A DNA stretch of 64,000 nt from Glandiceps talaboti (taxonomy: Eukaryota; Hemichordata; Enteropneusta; Spengelidae): the NCBI RefSeq assembly GCF_964340395.1, contig NC_135563.1, forward strand, positions 4,449,422 through 4,513,421, in the 5' to 3' direction. The notes beneath the pieces are model-generated. The model was given only the letters and a program-made list of their open reading frames with translations. It was not told the origin of the DNA and made no database searches. Shown here in pieces: positions 61,901 through 64,000 of this stretch. How positions within the stretch are numbered: position 1 is the stretch's first letter; the number at the start of each line of letters is the position of its first letter. The position numbers and the translations under genes are program-made.

Positions 61901-63554
61901 GGCAGAACACATGCTTGAAGTGTTCTCACACTAGAGATATGTGAATGCAGACTTTTTAGAACTTTTTGTTGGGTTCTGCCACCATTTTCTGATTTAATCT
62001 AGTCAAGGAAGGGAAAGAATGAAAAAATGTATATACTCAGTTTGCGACCCTTCAAAGTGTTATAAATGTGAAGAGATAAAGGATACTTGTAATGGCTATG
62101 ATATTTATCTTGGTATCTTCACTGCCAGTAACAATAATGTGATGTTGTGTGTCAGGGCTGGTGATGTCATACACTGTATCTAGGTAACAAATACAGGGGA
62201 TTTCTTTCCAGTGAACACTATCCTGTAGAGAAAGAAAAGAAAGCTTTCAGAATGATGTTCCTTGAATGACAAAAAAACACCCATTAGATGGCGACAGTTT
62301 GGTATCACATATGACAAATTTTCACTTACTAATACTTTGTTACCATCATCACATAACTTTACCAAGTTCAATTAAGTGGCACTTTCCCCCGGAAAGTTTC
62401 CAACCCTGGTATTAGAAAGACTTAAATACTCTATAATAATGTATATTTTTCCATACATTTAGATATCCCATGATAACATATTAACAGCCATCATCAAAAT
62501 AGTCAATATGCAAATAATGGGTTTCAAAATTTGTCTGTCAAATGCAGCGAAAGTTGAAATTTTACCTTTTAAATACTAGTAAATTTAAAATGTCACCTGC
62601 TGAATACAGGTATTTACAGAAATTTACCTTTATTGGACCATTTATCACCTGCAAATGCCAATAACTACAGGCAACTTCCTTGGCTGTTATGGACTATGAC
62701 AGAACCCCATGGACTCGCAATGGACGGTACGGCATACAGAAGTTATTTTCATGAGTGATTCGGTTTATTCTGCCGCGTCTTTTCATGAGCAATAGCGAGT
62801 GAAAATACAGCAGAATAAACCGAATCATGAACAAAAAGGAAAGACACGTATGTGCATTAAAAAATGCATTTATTTGCTTATTTTCATCAGGAATCAGTTT
62901 TACTTTTGGATCTATTTTATCTCAATATATCTCATTTGCATAGCCATCAGTGAAAATACCGGTTTTATTTTTGATTGTACATCAACGTACACAATGGTAC
63001 ATATGTAATAAAAGTTATTATTTCATATTAGTGCACATACAAGGGGTATTTACACTGCAGTACAACACCAAAAATATCACTGCAGACGTGTATGCTAATA
63101 TATATGTGGGTATACCATGTACATGACAACATGTGTTATACATTTTGCCATAAAAGACTTTGTTCAAATAGCCACACTTCATTTCTATTCAGTGGATTTT
63201 GAAATTTTGAACTTGTATTTTCTAACATACGTATCCAATAACATGTAGTCAGATAAAAATGTATTTTGCTCAGATATGGTGTTTTTTTTAAACAAAGAAG
63301 TCTTCCCAGATATAAAATGCAAGTCTATTATCTATCTATTGTTGGTATTAAAACCTGAATCTTACCTTAATAATTGTCTGTGAATGTAGCGTCTCCATGG
63401 TCGTCTGACATAACATTACACTGCGTGACTTTACATACACAAAGACTGCAGTGTTTTGTACATTGGCTGCAAATCCATAAGATCTATGACCACCACCACA
63501 CTCCACTTGAAGTAACTTCTCATTCCTATCAACACTCCATACTACAAAGCTAGA
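55903..63554 (-). CDS. WDR6: WDR6, C-terminal half (5' part beyond right edge), 8 exons
   Basis: WDR6 (yeast Trm734/Rtt10) is a cytoplasmic WD-repeat protein that partners FTSJ1 for 2'-O-methylation of tRNA position 34. Exons, 5' to 3': 63366-63554 (start may be 63549), 62087-62222, 61583-61988, 60577-61187, 58455-58598, 57856-57953, 56950-57017 and 55903-55966, all in phase, ending in TGA (55903-55905): about 571 residues against about 1121 for human. Matches to vertebrate WDR6: VECGGGHRSY, VTGSEDT, HISSVR, RYMSMS, HAAQITG, VSIDQRLNVW, VHVADVACMESW and a short tail ending GVGLQLLSGQR. Exon 60577-61187 carries an acidic insert (KSSSEEEDDD) between WD blades. The donor at 62086 (gtatcc) is weak, and the acceptor at 61988 was chosen because the upstream AG would put a stop in frame. 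A 43-bp minisatellite fills the 58599-60576 intron. Confidence 0.94.
56521..56903 (+). repeat. 29-bp minisatellite, 13 copies, WDR6 last intron
   Basis: Unit gcattgtgtaatcaatttag plus accacctag. The atcaattt element recurs exactly every 29 bp from 56532 to 56880. Variation is mostly at one base (tgtgt/tgtga). The array lies between the last two WDR6 exons, ending 46 bp from exon 56950-57017. Confidence 0.97.
57277..57594. mobile_element. TIR element, CAGTGGTGGAAACTGGCTTT ends
   Basis: cactggtggaactgaaaact at the left and, inverted, aaagccagtttccaccactg at the right. The ends resemble hAT termini; no clear target duplication. It lies in the WDR6 intron between exons 57856-57953 and 56950-57017. 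Confidence 0.6.
58646..60290 (+). repeat. 43-bp minisatellite with 516-bp higher-order repeat
   Basis: About 38 tandem copies of a 43-bp unit (ccacataggagtgctggaca, gtagtgtacag, tgttctcccatg). Rare variants recur at exactly 516 bp (12 units): tcccct at 59045 and 59561, gagtgttgga at 58931 and 59447. A three-unit (129-bp) sub-period is visible on the right (tcctatgtc variant at 60071 and 60200). It fills the WDR6 intron 58599-60576. The minus-strand frames of up to 459 codons are artefacts: 43 is not a multiple of 3, so the same unit is read in all phases. Confidence 0.95.
61480..61503 (+). repeat. Homopolymer G run
   Basis: 24 consecutive G, followed by tttcccc, in the WDR6 intron upstream of exon 61583-61988 on the map. 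The length is likely unreliable in assembly. Confidence 0.9.
62750..62830. mobile_element. Foldback with conserved loop (copy C)
   Basis: catgagtgattcggtttatt (with ctgc) and the inverted gcagaataaaccgaatcatg form the arms; the loop catgagcaatagcgagt (62784-62800) is enclosed in a second stem ttttca/tgaaaa. Related loops occur in copies A and B. Confidence 0.75.
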
Positions 63555-63738
63555 CTAGAAGGTCAAAGAGTGAAAGAATAGAAAATATGCCATATTTGGA
63601 GTTAGTACTAAATTTGAAGCCATTTTCAAAAAAAACAAAACATGTGAGGGTTCCCCAGCTTGGACAAAATGAGTACTCAACTTTTCATCACGTATACCAA
63701 ATGCATGGTGGTATGAGAAGCCATCAACAAAGTGGCTG

Positions 63739-63791
63739 TAAACAAACAAACAAACAAACAAACAAACAAACAAGCAAACAAACAAACAAAC
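63739..63791 (+). repeat. (AAAC)n microsatellite
   Basis: About 13 AAAC units with one G substitution, upstream of the WDR6 exon 63366-63554. Confidence 0.95.
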
Positions 63792-63954
63792 ATGTATTAA
63801 ACTCAAACCATTAAAAGCCAAAGAGGCAGAGCTATTTGAACTAACCAAGGGTGTTATCAACATTTGCTATAAACCATTTGTAAGGATAGTTTTCATAGTA
63901 CTCAATTCATTGCATAGAATGATTTTGACCAATACTTGCAATCAAATCTCCTGT

Positions 63955-64000
63955 AGAACAGCACCCTCTAGTGGTCAACTATACATTCATCATTCTTAGA
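63955..64000 (+). repeat. Dispersed repeat family B, partial at window edge
   Basis: agaacagcaccctctagtgg and tcaactatacattc resemble the conserved end of family B at 29236 and 32299, and the match runs off the window. Confidence 0.5.

Overview
This is a eukaryotic (metazoan) genomic window. It is AT-rich, every gene is interrupted by many GT..AG introns, and the introns are full of microsatellites, minisatellites and short inverted-repeat transposons. The proteins are clearly animal and close to vertebrate orthologues. Together with the repeat style (tRNA-derived SINEs, many foldback MITEs), this suggests a marine invertebrate bilaterian, perhaps an invertebrate deuterostome or lophotrochozoan. 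I cannot fix the species from sequence alone.

Three protein-coding genes are present. (1) Positions 1-44212, minus strand: CFAP46 (TTC40), a giant TPR-type protein of the C1d projection of the ciliary central apparatus. I traced 50 coding exons whose phases all join, from the initiator ATG at 44212 to an exon at 408-497. They give 6897 nt, about 2299 residues. The last few hundred residues lie left of the window. (2) Positions 44794-49873, plus strand: PACRGL, the PACRG-like protein, complete in seven coding exons (234 residues). (3) Positions 55903-63554, minus strand: the C-terminal half of WDR6, the WD-repeat partner of the tRNA 2'-O-methyltransferase FTSJ1. Eight coding exons encode about 571 residues, and the 5' part lies right of the window.

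CFAP46 and PACRGL are head to head, with 581 bp between start codons. That interval carries a good RFX (X-box) half-site, an NRF1-like site, an inverted CCAAT box and a YY1-type site, so the two cilium-related genes probably share a bidirectional promoter. PACRGL and WDR6 are convergent, separated by about 6 kb that holds PACRGL 3' UTR candidates, mobile-element relics and a tRNA-derived SINE.

The rest is non-coding but structured. It holds at least eleven foldback or terminal-inverted-repeat elements, one with a perfect 8-bp hAT-type target-site duplication. There are several dispersed repeat families with two to four copies inside this one window. A 43-bp minisatellite with a 516-bp higher-order period fills a WDR6 intron, a 29-bp minisatellite fills another, and there is a 0.47-kb CATA array. 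Three foldbacks share a conserved loop but have unrelated arms; this is the most unusual pattern I found. No RNA gene, CRISPR array or prokaryotic feature is supported.
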